Of a DNA stretch of 64,000 nt, positions 13,180 to 23,691 are shown in pieces. Source of the DNA: Chlorella sorokiniana (Eukaryota > Chlorophyta > Trebouxiophyceae > Chlorellales > Chlorellaceae). The notes beneath the pieces are model-generated. The model saw nothing but the letters and a program-made list of their open reading frames with translations. It made no database searches and was not told the DNA's origin. Made by a program: the position numbers and the translations under genes. The first letter of the stretch is position 1. Each line of letters opens with the position of its first letter. Location of the stretch: assembly GCA_025917655.1 (NCBI GenBank), contig CP084612.1:1922001-1986000 (forward strand), read 5' to 3'.

Positions 13180-14616
13180 ATGTTCATTGCCGCCTATGTG
13201 GGCGCCCGCCCACTTGGGCGGCCGCTGCCGCCGCTCGCCGAGGTGCCCCAGCACCCGACCGTGCCCCTGCACCTCATTTATTCCTTTGCCCGGGACGCCG
13301 CTGGGGACGGCCGGTTCATGTTCTACGACCCCTGGCAGCTGGACAGCGCAGTGGCGCAGCAGTGCGGCTCGCAGCGCGGCATGCTGTCGCTCGGCGGCGC
13401 CGGCTATGTGTGGGCCCCCGCGGTTGGCTTGGATGCCTGGGTGGCGGCCGCTTTGGACAGCCTGCAGCACATGCTGACCAAGTATCGCCTGATGGGGCTG
13501 GACATCAATGTGGAGGAGGGGCTGGACAGCGCGGGCGGCTTCCCCGAAGCCATGGCGGCGCTCATCGCGCATCTCAAGGCCTGGCGGCCGCACCTGCTCG
13601 TCACGGTCTCGCCCTACAGCGAGATCTGGAGCCACTACCGCCGCCTGCTGCAGGTAAACAATGGCCCTGCAGCGGTAATTGGCCCTCATTTAAGAAAATT
13701 CATCCGTGCTCTGCCCTCCAGCAACCACCATTGCCTTGCAACGCTGAGCAAGGCAGGCGTGCGTTCTGTTGTGCTGGGCAGAAGGCCCATGTTGGACTAC
13801 AGCGTGCCCAGCGTGGTACCTCTCCCCTCTGCGCCTGCTCACCTTCCCCCCCCCCCCCGCCCGCTGCTGGGACCCATTGTCGAGCGGTTGCAGCTGGCGG
13901 GGCCCAGCATTGATTACATCAACTGGCAGCTGTACGCCGAGCTGGAGTCTCCATCAGCCACAGCAGAGCAGGTGGGGATTGGTGGCGGCCCCCAACCTCC
14001 CCCTGTCTTTCCTGGGCTGAGACTCAACCCCAGTCCTCCATACAGCCTTTGCCGAGCTGACTTTGCGCAACGATGCTTTCTGGCTTTCCTGCTCGCCCGT
14101 TTCCGTAGGCGATAGAGGTGTATCAGTGGCTGGCGAGGGAGCTGGGCGGCTACGAGCGGCTCACGCTGGGTGTCAACACAGGCGGGGGCTGCCGCGCTGC
14201 TGCGCCTGCTGCCGCGCTGCTGCCGCGCAAGCTGCCACGCTGCTGTGCCTGCTGCCGTGCTGCTGTGCCTGCTGCCGCGCTGCTGTTCCTGCTGCCAGTC
14301 CGCTTGGCTGCCACCCACCCGCGGACTGCACCCCGCCCAGCTGCTTCATGTGCGTGCAAGAATGCGTTGTTTCATGGGTGCCTGCACGGTGCGACATCCT
14401 CGCTTTCCTGCCCCCTGCGCAGAGCCCGACCAGAAGCGCGGGCCCCAGCTGGATGCGCTGTTGGCGGCGTTCCGCGTGCTCAAGGCTCGGGGCATCGGCG
14501 GCGCGTTTGTGTGGGCCCTAGATAACAGCTGTGGCTGCGGATACGCCGCCGAGGCGGCCCTGCTGCGCATCGGCGGAGCCCGCCCCGCCTGCGGCAGCAG
14601 CTACCCATCCACCTGA
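13180..14616 (+). CDS. GH18-like (chitinase-family) protein, multi-exon
   Basis: Start ATG at 13180. Exon 1 runs to about 13653 and shows the barrel strands of glycoside hydrolase 18: LHLIYSFARD, MLSLGGAGYVW and a MGLDINVEE segment at the place of the catalytic DxxDxDxE motif. HLLVTVSPYSEIW follows. Later exons lie near 13870-13970 (IDYINWQLYAELE), 14109-14180 (IEVYQWLARELGGYERLTLGVN) and 14423-14616 (GGAFVWALDNSCGCGY, stop TGA). The motif reads D-I-N-V-E-E, so the second Asp is replaced by Asn. Activity is uncertain, and a lectin-like or weak hydrolase is possible. No clear signal peptide is seen at this start. Acting on chitin or GlcNAc polymers is inferred from family only. Confidence 0.68.
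14194..14300. repeat. Intronic GCTGC-rich imperfect tandem repeat
   Basis: Repeated blocks built on GCTGCTGTGCCTGCTGCC lie inside the intron between the last two exons of the GH18-like gene. They open false reading frames on both strands. Confidence 0.7.
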
Positions 14617-15018
14617 TGGCAGCGGCAAGGTTGACGGCAACCACACGGCGGCGAGTTACAGCAAAGCGGATAACAGCTGCTGCTGCTTGAGTTGAGTCCG
14701 CAAATAAGACGGCGCTCGTATACTTTTATAATGAACCGATAATCAATCATAGCGTGGAATATGTTATGAAGCGGAGGATCACCAATCAAAGTGTGTGCAG
14801 GCCGAAGGCAGCAGGGCGGGTGTTGAGCGGGTGCGGCCCTGTGCCCCGCTGTGGGTTCGTTCCATGAATTAATAATGAATGGCGCGGGTTGCCTCGCGTT
14901 CCGCGAGCCTAAAAGTGGCAAGGCTGCTGCAGTCTGAGGTGCCAGAAGGAGTTGCGCCCGCCGCGCCCACAGCAGCTGGGCGTCCCGCCAGGCAGCCTCG
15001 CAGCTGGCACGGCGCGCC
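14617..15018. other. Intergenic region between convergent host genes
   Basis: The section 14690-14770 is AT-rich. No coding frame is supported. The region probably carries the 3' ends of the GH18-like gene and the Rossmann gene. Confidence 0.5.
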
Positions 15019-16973
15019 TCACACTGAGGCAAACAGCTGCGCGTAGCCCAGCGGCGGCGCCCCCTCCTCCGTGATGACCTCCACCACCTTGTTGCTGGCG
15101 GCGGGCTCCACCAGAGCAGCCACGCAGCACTCGGCCACTTGGGAGCGCAGGATGGAGCCGGGCGGCGGCGTGGGGGCAGGCCAAAGGCGTCTGGGCCCGC
15201 CATCACCACGCCGCCAAGCGCCTGCCCGGGCCGCGGCTCGTTCAGCAGGCCGCCTGCAGGACCAAGGGAGGACGCGGCCTTGAACAGATCGGTCACAAGT
15301 GAAGGGAAAATGTCCACACATGCTGTTATTGCGTCGCCCAGCTCCGTTGACAACCGCCCGGCGGGGCCCCTGCCACCTTGCCTCCACCCTGCCCCCGATC
15401 CGCCCTAGCAGGCCGCTCCCCAAAGCCCGTGCTCACGGCTTGTCGCAGCTGGCCAGGAACCGCCAGCCCCTCCGCCCTTACCTGGGCGCACGACGGTGTA
15501 GTCGATGCCCGAGCGCTGCAGCGCCGCCTCGCCCTGCTTCTTCCACAGCAGCACGCCCCAGAACAGGTTGAGCGGGAAGAGCGGGTCGTCGCAGCCGATG
15601 GACGTGACCAGCACAAACTTGCTGACGCCCTGCGCGGACGGCAGTGCATGCCCGTAGGGTGCGGTTGGGCTCGGTGCAGGGTCCAGCGCGGGAGAGCGGC
15701 AGGCTCTGGCATAACGGCCTGATCAGGTAGCTGGGTGCGTGCGTGCGGCCAGCCAGCATTTCCGTGCCGCGCATTGAGTGCGCGGCTGTGCTTTTGAGGA
15801 CGGGGAGGCCGCGGCTTGCCTGCTGCTGCTGTCGCCCCTACAGCTGCTGCTGCTCACCTGCCGCGTGTGCCCCTTCCGCTTCTCGCGCGCCTGCTTCCTG
15901 CTATTTCACAGCCGCCCCCTGCCCCCCCGTGGCCCCCGCCACCCCCGGGCTGCCCACCTGCTGCTGCGCCGCCGCCACCAGGTTCTTGGTGCCCTCGCAG
16001 TCAATCTGGTAGGGCCCCAGCGGGTTGAGGCGGTCGGTGGGGCCGGTGGCGCAGATCACGGCGTTGCTGCATGGGGGAAGGGAGGGCAGGGCAGGGTAGG
16101 GTAGGGGGCTGGGCTGGGCTGACCGACGCAGGGGGTGGGGCAGGGGGTCGCCAGCCGAGCACTGGCGCGCGGCGGGTCAGCAGGGCACGCCGGAGCAGCG
16201 AGCTGCCTGTCTTTCAAAGACGCGTGCAGAGGCACCAGAATGCGCTCTTAAAAAACAGCACAGCATAAAGCAGCCCACATTTTCTGGTGCCTTTGACAGC
16301 CCATCGCAGCAGAACACACGTTGCCGTTGGGCAGCACAGCGCGCTCACCAGCCCTGCATCGCCCGTGCCACGGTGCTGAAGCGGTACACGTCCCCCTCCA
16401 CGATCTCCACCCCTGGCTGGCCGGCGGCAGCACGCCCGCTGCCTTCACGCCGTCGCGCACCAGCGCCCGCACCGGCACGCCCTGCGCCGCCAGCTGCGCC
16501 GCCACCGCGCGGCCGACGCCGCCCGTGGCCCCCGCCACGAGCACCTTGAGCCCCGAGAAGCGGCTGTCGGCCTGCGGCAGCTGGCGGTCCAGCGGTGCGA
16601 CGGCTGGGTCGCCCTGAGGGGCACCACCAGTGCTCGCTGCCGCCTTGACTGTGGGGCAGGGAGGCAACGACGATACTCAGTATGGGCATGGCGAGAGCTG
16701 GGACCGGCGGCGACAACCGCTGTTTCCCCAAACCCCACTCACTGCAAGGCCGCACCCACCCAAACACACGCTACTGGCAGGTTTGCTATTTTGAAGGGCC
16801 TGCCTGCCGTGCCAGCCCGCGGCAGGCTGACCTGCAGTATTGCGTCGAGCCTGGAGCCGCGCTGGGGAAGCAGAAACGCCGCCCAGGACTGTGAAGGGAG
16901 TTCTCAAGCGCGTTAAGCTTGGCGGAGTCGCGCACCGGCAGTGCTGCCGAGGGCCTTGCAGCGCGGTCGCCAT
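15019..16973 (-). CDS. NAD(P)-binding Rossmann protein, atypical SDR, Tic62-like, plastid
   Basis: An ATG at 16973 begins an Ala/Arg/Thr-rich presequence typical of plastid transit peptides. After an intron (donor near 16834, acceptor near 16650), exon 2 carries the dinucleotide-binding motif VLVAGATGGVGRAV (near 16550-16509) and EIVEGDVYRFSTVARAM. The next exons give AVICATGPTDRLNP (near 16066-16025), KFVLVTSIGCDDPLFP (near 15620-15575) and RSGIDYTVVRPG (near 15510-15475). The last gives RSQVAECCVAALVEP and ends in FASV with TGA at 15019. This order matches atypical short-chain dehydrogenase/NmrA-like proteins close to Tic62 and At2g34460. It lacks a visible Tic62 FNR-binding tail. Substrate unknown; NADP binding in the plastid is inferred. 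Confidence 0.8.
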
Positions 16974-17566
16974 AGGGTGTGCTTTTCTACAGTCCAGCGC
17001 AATTGGTTGGGAATGCGCTAGGTATTCACAGTTGAACGCGCCGGTCGATGGCTCCCGCTACTTATGCACCCCGTTCATGAACACCCCTGCTGCGCCGCTG
17101 CTGTGCCGCAGTCGCATGTGTCGTGGAGCCTGCCTTGCTGCAGTCGCCTGTCTTGCAAGGTTTCCCAACTTACCTCAACGAATAAACGGATAGCTGCGCC
17201 TGGATACTGCAATGTCGGAAGGCTGTACTATGCACAGACCCGCACTTGATGGCGGTCACAGTGCAGCAGGCGGTCAGCCGGCCCGTCAGCCTTGAGCGAC
17301 TTGAAGCAGCACTGCAGCCTGATGCGCAGTCGCCAGTGTTCTGACGCCTCAAACAGCCGGCCCAGCCATACATCCTTGAAGTCAAAGTATACAGCCTGAC
17401 CGCCTGAGTGCAGCTTCCTGACAAGTGCTGGCCGAGAAGCCGAGCAGCAGGTATGAAGTCTGAACCTGGACTGTGAAAGCCGGGTTGGTGCTAAACTAGA
17501 GAACTGCTGGAGACTGCATCACGAGCTTGGTGAGATTGGGAGCTGATGCATGGCAGCCTCATCAAG
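16974..17566. other. Intergenic, no gene seen
   Basis: It holds the promoter side of the Rossmann gene and the 3' side of the unknown minus-strand gene. No frame shows conserved features. Confidence 0.5.
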
Positions 17567-18430
17567 CTAACCGTCGGCTGTGACTTTGCCGACCGAGGGC
17601 GCTGCCGCTGCCGCTTCCTTTTCGGGGCTGGCGCTGGCCAGGCGCTGCATGCGCCGCGCCATGGCTGCCGCCAGCTCAGACTGCAGCGGCGCCGCGCCCG
17701 CTGGCGAGGCCGCCCTGGGCGCGGCTGTCGCCGGGGTTGCCCGCAGCTGCACCAGCGGCGAGTGCGTGGCTTCCGCCTGCCCCTCCGCCCGCTTCAGCGG
17801 CGTGGCGTCGTCGCCGCCCAACCGCCGCTGCATGATTTCCACCGCAGCGGGGCTGGCCGTGGCGTTGAGCTGGGGCCGCATGCCGGGGGTCATGCGGGGC
17901 AGCACGCAGGCTCCCAGCGCGGGGATGCCGCCCATGGCCGCCACCCTGGTCTCCAGGCTCCGCAGGTGCACGCCGTAGGGCGTGCCCCCTCCGCCGTCGC
18001 GGGCGCTGCTGCGAGGGGTGTGCCCGCCGATCCACTGGCCTCGCCCTCCAGCTGCAAGCAGGGGCAGCGCGGCGCGGGCAACTAGGTGCTGCATGAGATG
18101 GTGCCCGCAGCCAGCGGTGGGTGCTGGGCTGCAAGAATCAGAATGATGCTGGAGGCACAGCCTCTGTGCCGAAGGCTGCCTTCCCCTCTGCGGGCCCTGA
18201 ACCGCGGTCCCACCCACCTGCAGGCCCGCCTCCGCCGCAAAGCCGTCCAGCTCGGCCAGCTGCTCCTCGCCAAACCGCTGCAGCTTGCGCCGGCAGTCGG
18301 CCAGCAGCTCGGGCAGCGCCTCGCGCTTGGTGTCGGGCACCCTGCCGATGGCGGCCTCCACCTCGCGCTGCAGGCCGTCCAGGGACAGCTGCAGGTTGCG
18401 CAGGAAGGCGGAGAGCTCCTCGCGGGACAT
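17567..18430 (-). CDS. Hypothetical algal protein with N-terminal coiled coil, two exons
   Basis: Start ATG at 18430. Exon 1 (to about 18220) encodes a heptad-like amphipathic region beginning MSREELSAFLRNLQLSLDG and running through LLADCRRKLQRFGEEQL. After a GT-AG intron, exon 2 (about 18052-17567) is rich in Ala, Gly and Pro and contains YGVHLRSLETRVAAMGG, a second helical run (SELAAAMARRMQRLA) and a low-complexity tail. I do not recognise the family. The structure suggests a small coiled-coil adaptor or structural protein. The unspliced frame is open, so the intron is inferred from the GTGGGT donor and CAG acceptor. Confidence 0.5.
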   Translation of the reverse strand: MSREELSAFLRNLQLSLDGLQREVEAAIGRVPDTKREALPELLADCRRKLQRFGEEQLAELDGFAAEAGLQVGGTAVQGPQRGRQPSAQRLCLQHHSDSCSPAPTAGCGHHLMQHLVARAALPLLAAGGRGQWIGGHTPRSSARDGGGGTPYGVHLRSLETRVAAMGGIPALGACVLPRMTPGMRPQLNATASPAAVEIMQRRLGGDDATPLKRAEGQAEATHSPLVQLRATPATAAPRAASPAGAAPLQSELAAAMARRMQRLASASPEKEAAAAAPSVGKVTADG

Positions 18431-19006
18431 GCTATTTCGTGGGGAGGGCCGCGGAGAGCCGGCGGTCCACGAAGCAGGTGCGCGCTTTACTGCGCGGGAG
18501 GAGAGCGCAACGGCAAGGTGATGGCCTGCTGGACCTCAAGTTTGTCTGCATGACACCTGGAGACCTGGAGAGAGAGACGGGAGACACCTGGGAGGCGCAG
18601 GCGGCGCACACCTGCGGCCGCCCGCCGGCCCCTCCCAAGTTGCCCTTTGTCGGCCAAACCGCGGGAACTCTTACGTTTGATACCTTTCAAGGGTCAGCGC
18701 AATGAGGTGAGTCGCGCTACGACAGCAGGAGCCACCGGTCGGTTCAAAGCTGGCGGAGGGGAAGGGGTTGCTGGCTGCAAGGCAATGAAATCGTGCAAAG
18801 CTACCTGCAAGAGGGTGCTCGAAGCCCAGGGACGGGGCAAACTGCTTCAGTTCACGCACAACACGCCAGCTGTGTGCTCGGAAGAGATGGCGAGAGAACA
18901 AACGACACCGCAGTGTAATTTGGTAGTCGCTGATGTGCTGAGAACCTGTTTTCCCGCCGAGCTGTCTGAGACTTTCACAAGGAGCAAAGCCATCCACCCA
19001 CCCGGC
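18431..19006. promoter_or_regulatory. Divergent intergenic region upstream of Tim13 and the unknown gene
   Basis: The unknown gene starts at 18430 on minus and Tim13 at 19007 on plus. The region between probably contains both promoters. No specific elements are identified. Confidence 0.4.
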
Positions 19007-19887
19007 ATGGACTACAGCCACGCAGCGTCTGGCAGCGGATCGCAGCCTTCGGAAGCACAAGTGATGGACGCGGTGAGTTATCAGGGGCGCCAGTGCACAT
19101 GTGGTGTGCAGTCAGGGCAGAAACCCAGAGCTTTCGTCGTTGATTGGTGCATCTGCTGTCTTTAACGGCACAAAGCACGGCGTGGGACACACAGCGGGGC
19201 GCACAATGAAACTGCAGGCTGCGCCAAAGACAGCGGCGGTGGGGCCCCCTGCCGTGCTCTCGCCTCCCTGTTGGTGACGCTGGCACTTGCCTCTGTGCTG
19301 CAGGTTCAACATGAGATGCAGGCATGTTGACAAGAGATACTCGATTCTGCTAGTGCTGAGTTGATGGAGCCATACAGCTGCGGCTCTGAAGTGCCAATGC
19401 ACGGCGGGTCAGGCTGCTATGCTGCCTTTGTCGGGGCTCTTGCTTAATAGGTTGTGCCCCCTCGCAGGTGGCGTTCTTACAAGAGTTTTACCAGGTCAGG
19501 CTACTCATTATTCTACATTATGAAATACTATGAGGTTTCGCAGTTGCATGCGCATGACTGCTAGATTGAACTGCGTGCTTCCTTACCCCCACCCACCCAC
19601 CCTTCAGCACCCACAACTAACACCCCAACACTTGCAGACTGTGCGGGACAAGTGCTTTGACAAGTGTGTTACCAAGCCCAGCAACAGCCTTAGCAGCAGC
19701 GAGCAGCAATGCTTGGCGCGGTGTTGCGACAGGTGAGCGACGTGTGGGCCACATGGGGTTGGTTCCCAACGCGGCAACTTATGCGGTGCCTTGTTCCAGG
19801 AATCTGTTTGGGAATCTGTGCTGCAGGTACGCGGAGGCCACCCAGATAGTGACGAAGGCCGTGCTGGACATGAGCGGCCTTGAGTGA
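19007..19887 (+). CDS. TIM13: Mitochondrial intermembrane-space chaperone Tim13, four exons
   Basis: Small Tim proteins escort hydrophobic precursors across the mitochondrial intermembrane space, Tim13 as a hexamer with Tim8. Exons lie at about 19007-19072 (MDYSHAASG start), 19468-19494 (VAFLQEFYQ), 19637-19733 and 19827-19887 (stop TGA). The twin CX3C motif is complete: CFDKC and CLARC, 15 residues apart, in the third exon. The C-terminus VTKAVLDMSGLE is typical of the family. The spliced product is about 83 residues, the normal size. Tim13 is preferred over Tim8/9/10 because of CFDKC followed by the SLSSSEQQCLARC stretch, as in plant Tim13. Confidence 0.88.
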
Positions 19888-20704
19888 TGGCGGGCGGGTT
19901 CAGGCTATGCCTGAATTACTGCTCACAAGCGTGTAAAAGTGGTTTTGTAAGCCAGAATTGCATTCGAAGTGATAAGGATAGCTATAGGTCAGTGACTAGC
20001 AGCCAGGCAGGAACTCGAGCAGGCACAGCCACAGGTTGGCCACCCACATCAAGACGGCTGGCCATGCGCACTCTTGCTTCATGTCCCACTCACGTGATGC
20101 GTGGGCTGCCGACAGCTTGCTGCCCAATATTGTGTGCCGCATAAATGTGTGCCGCCCTCATGCCCCGCATGGTGCCGCGATGGACCCAGACGAGGTGGCT
20201 GGCCCCTCGTCTGCCAGCAATACTTCTGCTGCGTGGAAGTCGGCGGCAGCCTCCTGAACAGCAGAGCGTGTTGCAAGGGTGAGCATGGCAAGGCTGGAGA
20301 AGCCTTGGGTCTGCTTCTGCTCAAAAGGCAGGCATTGCCCCAAATTTGATTGGGCACGCGAGCTGCACCTCACCTAAGCAAGCGATGCGGGCTGCATGGC
20401 TTGCTGCGCATCAGGTCTTGGGGCAGCTCATTCTGCACTGCCGCTAAGGCGTCCAGCTTCGCATCCAGCTTCTGAAGGCAGCAGAGCAGGAATGGGATTG
20501 GGGGTAGGGGTACGACGAGGGTTAGGGGGCCCGGGGTGGGTGGCATAGGGATGGGGCCGGGGACTAGCACTAGGCCTAGGCAAAGGCAGCGGCAGCTGTG
20601 TGTGCTGCCTGATGAGCGGGCATCCAAACTGCGTGGGTCAATGTGGGTGCAGGGGGCAGAGGGCGGCCAGCTGGATAGTGCGTGGCCTGCAAGCCGCTGC
20701 ATGG
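19888..20704. other. Gene-poor stretch downstream of Tim13
   Basis: There is no convincing gene. A minus-strand frame around 20489-20370 (QKLDAKLDALAAVQNELPQ) could be a small exon, but no start or partner exon is evident. G-rich tracts at 20490-20580 give false frames. Confidence 0.35.
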
Positions 20705-20942
20705 GCACGACGGTGTAGCTCGTGTCGCTTATCAGTTTGGGTCGCAGTGTGGGATCCATCGTGACAGCACAGTGCCTAGGTTGGTCCACACGGGCAGCAG
20801 CCAGCCGGATGGCTTAGCGCTGTACAGTGCCCAGCCGTGCGGCTGGTTGCTACCCGTGTGGACCAACCTGGGCACTGTGCTGTCACGATGGATCCCAAAC
20901 TTCGACCCAAAATGATCAGCGACACGAGCTACACAGTCGTGA
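20705..20942. repeat. 238-bp imperfect palindrome (long inverted repeat)
   Basis: Left arm 20705-20818 and right arm 20830-20942 are reverse complements with about 90 percent identity by eye. Shared blocks include TGTAGCTCGTGTCGCT, GGGATCCATCGTGACAGCAC and GGTTGGTCCACACGGG. The short centre around 20819-20829 would be the loop. It could be a MITE-type element or a hairpin RNA precursor. No transposase and no clear target-site duplication are seen. Confidence 0.8.
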
Positions 20943-20979
20943 GGGCAGCAGCCAGCCGGACGGCTCGACGCTGAACAGG
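20943..20979. repeat. Partial third copy of the palindrome arm
   Basis: The segment repeats the GGCAGCAGCCAGCCGGA core and following bases found at 20787-20826, with substitutions. It directly abuts the palindrome, which suggests past unequal exchange or nested insertion. Confidence 0.6.
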
Positions 20980-21212
20980 ACTTAGCCTTCCAGAAAGTCG
21001 TGCCACTCCCCTCCAAGCACCTGCTTGCTGCAGGTGCAGCACAACCAGTGCACGAGGTGGGGCCCAAAGACGCGGCACAGTTGAGCAAGCACAGCTGCTC
21101 GGCAAGGGCATGAGGCCAGCAGCCAGAGTACCATCTTGCAAGCTGAGCACAAGGGCCGGCGCAAAGGGCTGCCTGGCAAGTCCCTCCAGCTGCATGCCAG
21201 GCTGGCCGCCCA

Positions 21213-21549
21213 CTACCCCCCAACATACCCCAGACGTTCCATGTAGCGCACGGCGGCTCTGTCGTAGGCGGCGCCACATGTGATGATGTCACCAAACACG
21301 GCACGATGCGCTTGAACTACGGGTTGCGATGGGTGGGTGGGTGTGTGTGGGGCGGGGGACTGGTGGGAAGGACGGAAGGGTGTGATGCGGCAACGAGGGT
21401 AACAAGGAGCGGCAGCCGAGCCGAGGCGCAGCAGCCAAGGGGTGGCGCGCCCGCTCATACCTGCGCCGTCCGCGAGGACGGCTGCAAGCACCTTCTCCAC
21501 GTCCGGCACCTCGCTGCGCTCGCCCGGGGCCGGCGGGAATGGGTTGTAA
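21213..21549 (-). CDS. Possible host exons of an unrecognised protein, partial
   Basis: Two minus-strand blocks look coding. One near 21549-21460 encodes PDVEKVLAAVLADGAG and ends at a possible donor. The second, near 21317-21213, encodes AHRAVFGDIITCGAAYDRAA and YMERLGYVGG and ends at TAG. A C-rich tract between them resembles an intron. No start is evident, and the family is not recognised. It may be a gene remnant next to the viral junction. Confidence 0.3.
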
Positions 21550-22216
21550 GACAGCTCTTCGCCCTTTTAGCCCTCAATCACCTCGACAAGGCTGCGGGCG
21601 GGGAAACTGGCTGGCAGGGGCCTCCCGCAAATCTGAACGGCTGGGTGGCGCAGCATTTCCTCGTGCATACTTCACGCTCACTTCCCGCAAACTGCTGGAT
21701 GTCTCAATTCCAGGCAGCTGTTCAGCGACCGACGAGTAGCCGGGCTCCAGGCCGTGGGCCATGGCTCACGCAGACCTGTAAGATGATGAGCTGAAATACC
21801 GCAATCCCAGCATTGCCCACAAGGTGTGCAGATGCGGGGGAAGAGGAATGCGGGTCATGCTGTGCCAGCTGGTGCGGCGGCGGCCTAACCACCTATTTGA
21901 CTGGCGTGTTTGCCTGGGCTTTAACAGCTTCGGTCCACTTTGTGTTTTTGTGCGACTGACTCCCTCGTTTTGGAACATGTCGGAGGAAGATTTGCGTAAG
22001 GTACGCAATGAGTGGCTTTGAGGTAACTTATCCATGGCGCCGATGCAGGCGTCTTTAGACTTGGCAGATTGGATTTGTGTTATTCAACACGCATGCAGGA
22101 GCTGGCAGCTGCCAAGGCACTTGAGACTTTTAATTAAGCTTTCTTCGATGCCACGCTTCGGGTTGACATCGAAGACGAGTCAGTCCGACGCCCCTGGGCA
22201 GCACAAAAGCCTGCTT
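21550..22216. other. Gene-poor stretch before the viral junction
   Basis: No recognisable protein. A plus-strand frame at 21824-22021 ends in NMSEEDLRKVRNEWL, but I see no support for it as a gene. AT content is higher near 22090-22150. Confidence 0.35.
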
Positions 22217-22357
22217 GGCCAGGTCATAATCCCCTGCCAGATCGCAGGATTTTGGGGACTACCAGCCGCCATCGACACCTAGCGGGACTACGGGCCCCCG
22301 AAAAGTCCCGGCTCGGGATTATCGCCTGGCCAGGCGGGATTATGACCTGGCCAGGCG
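22217..22357. repeat. Inverted repeat at the host/viral junction
   Basis: GGCCAGGTCATAATCCC at 22218-22234 is matched by its reverse complement near 22341-22357, about 105 bp away. A second near-copy (GGGATTATCGCCTGGCCAGG) lies between. This pair and the minisatellite share the GGCCAGG core. Confidence 0.7.
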
Positions 22358-22380
22358 CCGTCCTGTAAAAGCCCGTGGAG

Positions 22381-22655
22381 GGATTCTGTGCTGACCAGGC
22401 CGAGGATCCTGTGCTGGCCAGGCCGAGGATCCTGTGCTGGCCAGGCCGAGGATCCTGTGCTGGCCAAGCCGAGGATCCTGTGCTGGCCAGGCCGAGGATC
22501 CTGTGCTGGCCAGGCCGAGGATCCTGTGCTGGCCAGGCCGAGGATCCTGTGCTGACCAGGCCGAGGATCCTGTGCTGGCCAAGCTGAGGATCCTGTGCTG
22601 GCCAAGCTGAGGATCCTGTGCTGACAAGGCCGAGGATCCTGTGCTGGCCAAGCTG
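22381..22655. repeat. 23-bp minisatellite, about 12 units
   Basis: The unit has period 23 and core GGATCCTGTGCTGGCCAG. Units vary by a few substitutions (CCAGG or CCAAG; GCCGA or GCTGA). The first unit has GGATTC. Because 23 is not a multiple of three, all three minus-strand frames stay open and give look-alike Gln/Asp/Pro-rich peptides. There are no unique spacers, so it is not a CRISPR array. Confidence 0.92.
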
Positions 22656-22985
22656 ACAGCCGGGAGAAGCCTGGGATTCTTGTTCCACGAGGGGCTCCGG
22701 GTTCATGTTCCAGTGCCAAGACTTTTTACGAGGCAGTCAGGGTCTGGCCCGCGCGGCGAGCGGCGCGACGCTCGATTCTGTGGTCCCTTCGTTGAACGCG
22801 CCACCGATTGTCCGGCGAAAAATGTGCTCGGAAGCGGTTTGCTTTGTGCTGCCTGGTCCGCAAGGCCGCCGCCTTGGACCGCCCGGCGTTGGTCGCCAGT
22901 CCCGACGTCAGTTTTGGGTCGATGGCGGCGAGGTCCTCGTTGATGCGACGCACGGATCCCAAGAACCGGCCGGCCGGGCAATGGC
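22656..22985. other. Left edge of the viral block, no firm gene
   Basis: Sequence composition changes here to the CGC/GCG-rich style of the viral block. A minus-strand frame (22989-22726) containing INEDLAAIDPKLTSGLATN looks somewhat protein-like, but it has no ATG, so it is not called as a gene. Confidence 0.35.
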
Positions 22986-23513
22986 TCACTGCGCGCGTCG
23001 CTGCGCCCTGCGCCTAAGCCTCCTGTTGCGCGCCTTGGCCTGGCGGGGCTCGGCGTCCGAGTACCACAGGCGCTGCGACACCTTGGCGTTCTGGCGCCGT
23101 TTAGCGACGGCCCGGCTGGCGGGGGAGTTCCTGAACGGGAAGCTCTGCACAAGCTCGCGAGCGGCGCGAAGGAGCTCGTCGACTTCGTGCTCCCGGCACA
23201 CGCCGTAGGGGTACAGGGCCTGCATGCCGCGCACCCGTCGTGCCATCTCAGCGACGCGCCCCGCGGACTGCTCGTTGTACTTCATGAGCCTGAGCATGAG
23301 GTTGTGCAGCTTCTTTGGCAGCTCGTTCCAATCGCGCTGGTGCCTGCCGGTGCCCCGCAGGTAGCCGCGGCGAACCTGTGGCGTCCTGTGGTTTGTCAAC
23401 GTGTCTTTTGTCAAGACGTGCAGGCGCGCCCGAACCGCGGGGTTGGCGTGCTTGTACACCTCGACAATCACGTCGTGGGGCGCATGGGTGCTGCGCATGT
23501 CGCGCGCGGACAT
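22986..23513 (-). CDS. Intact viral basic protein with F-box-like N-terminus
   Basis: An ATG at 23513, or more likely the one at 23498, starts a frame intact to TGA at 22986. The N-terminus (HDVIVEVYKHANPAVRARL) resembles the short F-box-like helices of many NCLDV proteins. The middle has NELPKKLHNLMLRLMKY, and the C-terminal 50 residues are strongly basic. An A-run (GAAAAATAATGTCC) lies 15-23 nt before the second ATG, like the element upstream of the glycosyltransferase at 43313. Function unknown; a ubiquitin-ligase adaptor role is speculation from the F-box-like segment. Confidence 0.55.
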   Translation of the reverse strand: MSARDMRSTHAPHDVIVEVYKHANPAVRARLHVLTKDTLTNHRTPQVRRGYLRGTGRHQRDWNELPKKLHNLMLRLMKYNEQSAGRVAEMARRVRGMQALYPYGVCREHEVDELLRAARELVQSFPFRNSPASRAVAKRRQNAKVSQRLWYSDAEPRQAKARNRRLRRRAQRRAQ

Positions 23514-23691
23514 TATTTTTCGGACCGACGCCGTGGCCGACGCGTCAGGATCCACCCGGTGCCGGAGCAAGGGTGGGCAAGGTCACGGCTTGCGACGAGG
23601 CCGGGTCTTGCGGGCTCTGTTGGGACGGCGGTACGTGCGGCGCCACTGCCCCGAACGGCTGGAGTTCTGTAGAGTGGAGGTCAGGTGCGCG

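Noticed and set aside
20490-20580. Telomere-like G-rich repeat
   Set aside because: GGGGTAG-type stretches are irregular and do not match the plant/algal TTTAGGG repeat.
22381-22655. CRISPR-like array
   Set aside because: Units are head-to-tail with no unique spacers, in eukaryotic DNA. It is a minisatellite.
22224-22719. Gln/Asp/Pro-rich proteins from the minisatellite
   Set aside because: All three minus-strand frames are open because the 23-bp unit lacks stops; there is no other coding evidence.
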